DNA of 7,667 nt from an uncultured Peptococcaceae bacterium (GTDB taxonomy: Bacteria; Bacillota; Peptococcia; Peptococcales; Peptococcaceae), in contig CALAKO010000105.1 of the NCBI GenBank assembly GCA_937922955.1, positions 1-7,667 of the forward strand. Reading direction: 5' to 3'. The position numbers and the translations under genes are program-made. Every line of letters starts with the position of its first letter. Position 1 is the stretch's first letter. Of the stretch, positions 7,082-7,667 are shown piece after piece. The notes under the pieces are model-generated. The model was not told the origin of the DNA. It did no database searches and was given only the letters and a program-made list of their open reading frames with translations.

Positions 7082-7543
7082 ATGCAATTTGACATTGTAA
7101 ACGACTGGGGCGAGCTGGACCCTGTCTGGCTGGAACGGCTGGACACCATTCTGCCGCTGTATGCGGAGCAGGAAGGCTTGCCGGATGAGCTCGTCATTGG
7201 CTTGACCTTTTGCGACGACGAGGCCATTCGCAGCATCAACAACGAATACCGCGGCATCGACCGTGCCACGGATGTGCTCAGTTTTCCGTTGTACGAGCGT
7301 GACGACGAGATCGAACTTTTGGAAGGCGAGCTGGCGCCGTTTGGCGACATTGTGTTGTCGGTGCCGCATGCCCAGGCGCAGGCTGCTGAGTATGGCCACA
7401 GTGTGGAACGAGAAGTGTGTTATTTGATTGTGCATGGGCTGATGCATCTGGCTGGTTATGACCACATTGAGCCAGAAGATAAAGTTGAAATGCGTGCTGC
7501 CGAAGAAGCGCTCTTAAACGCGGTGGGAGTAACCCGCGAGTGA
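7082..7543 (+). CDS. ybeY: Endoribonuclease YbeY (rRNA maturation factor)
   Basis: YbeY is a zinc-dependent single-strand endoribonuclease needed for 16S rRNA 3'-end maturation and 70S ribosome quality control. The 153-aa product is the usual length. It carries the three-histidine zinc site HGLMHLAGYDH (His118, His122, His128), the conserved segment YRGIDRATDVLSFP (56-69) with the RNA-binding arginine (Arg57), and FGDIVLS (87-93). The very strong site AAAGGAGGAG (7068-7077) overlaps the pgpH stop codon and leaves 4 nt to the ATG. The intergenic gap is only 12 nt, so ybeY is surely on the same transcript as phoH and pgpH. Its partner PhoH is encoded at the head of the operon. A hairpin follows 35 nt after the stop. 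In many Bacillota dgkA and era come next, but they are not visible in the remaining 124 nt. Confidence 0.98.
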   Translation: MQFDIVNDWGELDPVWLERLDTILPLYAEQEGLPDELVIGLTFCDDEAIRSINNEYRGIDRATDVLSFPLYERDDEIELLEGELAPFGDIVLSVPHAQAQAAEYGHSVEREVCYLIVHGLMHLAGYDHIEPEDKVEMRAAEEALLNAVGVTRE

Positions 7544-7578
7544 ACGCTTGGCGGTAAAGCGCGCTGCTGATGTTCGAT

Positions 7579-7606
7579 GTGCAGGCCGTTGGGCCTGCAC
7601 CATTTT
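7579..7606 (+). terminator. Probable intrinsic terminator after ybeY
   Basis: GTGCAGGCC (7579-7587) pairs perfectly with GGCCTGCAC (7592-7600) around the 4-nt loop GTTG, forming a GC-rich 9-bp stem. It is followed by CATTTTCGTT, a short and interrupted T tract (four T at 7603-7606). The stem is strong but the T tract is weaker than in the other two terminators of the window, so readthrough into the next gene is possible. Confidence 0.7.
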
Positions 7607-7667
7607 CGTTGGAAAAGTCCAATGGTATGAAGTCAAGAAGGTGAGAGAAGGAAAAATAAGTTGTTTT

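Noticed and set aside
6830..7465. 211-codon open frame on the minus strand across the pgpH-ybeY junction
   Set aside because: It is antisense to two clearly coding genes, including the HD-domain and zinc-site codons. I see no promoter or recognisable domain.
7627..7644. Five-codon reading frame ATGAAG...TGA after the ybeY terminator
   Set aside because: It is too short, has no ribosome binding site and no sign of a leader-peptide attenuator in the sequence available.
1..7667. Search for defence systems, phage or mobile-element genes, CRISPR repeats, tRNA genes and toxin-antitoxin pairs
   Set aside because: None is visible. Gaps between genes are all under 200 bp and are explained by promoters, terminators and ribosome binding sites, and all seven genes belong to chromosomal families.

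Overview
This is ordinary chromosomal DNA from a bacterium, most likely a Bacillota (Firmicutes) species of roughly balanced base composition (judged by eye, not counted). The evidence for that is the gene order phoH - pgpH/yqfF - ybeY, a PgpH-type c-di-AMP phosphodiesterase, strong AGGAGG-like ribosome binding sites and a TTG start codon. I cannot name the genus. All seven genes are complete and intact. I see no mobile element, CRISPR array, tRNA or rRNA.

Left part (1-2885): bases 1-74 hold nothing I can identify. A lone uracil-DNA glycosylase gene (ung, +) follows its own extended -10 promoter and ends in a hairpin shared with a convergent alpha/beta-hydrolase (lysophospholipase/monoglyceride-lipase type, -). 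The hydrolase diverges from a formate/nitrite-transporter family gene (FNT, +). The 195-bp gap between them holds two opposed sigma-A-type promoters and, between these, a 9-bp inverted repeat that could be an operator. The FNT gene ends in a second shared hairpin.

Right part (2897-7667): a polytopic membrane protein resembling the DUF2238/YjdF family (-) converges on the FNT gene and diverges from a three-gene operon (+). The operon encodes PhoH (RNA-associated ATPase), PgpH (membrane c-di-AMP phosphodiesterase) and YbeY (rRNA-maturation endoribonuclease). The divergent promoter pair lies at 3808-3891, and the phoH promoter places the true phoH start at TTG 3940. phoH and pgpH overlap by 59 nt, and the ybeY ribosome binding site overlaps the pgpH stop codon, so the three are probably translated as a coupled unit. 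A hairpin at 7579-7600 probably ends the operon. In Bacillus subtilis the same locus continues into dgkA, cdd and era.

Functionally, PhoH and YbeY belong together in RNA metabolism and ribosome maturation, and PgpH brings a second-messenger enzyme into the same transcript. The four left-hand genes and the membrane protein look like independent single-gene units, each with its own promoter or terminator. I found no convincing undescribed system. The points most worth checking are the palindrome at 1845-1869, the phoH/pgpH overlap and the uncharacterised membrane protein.
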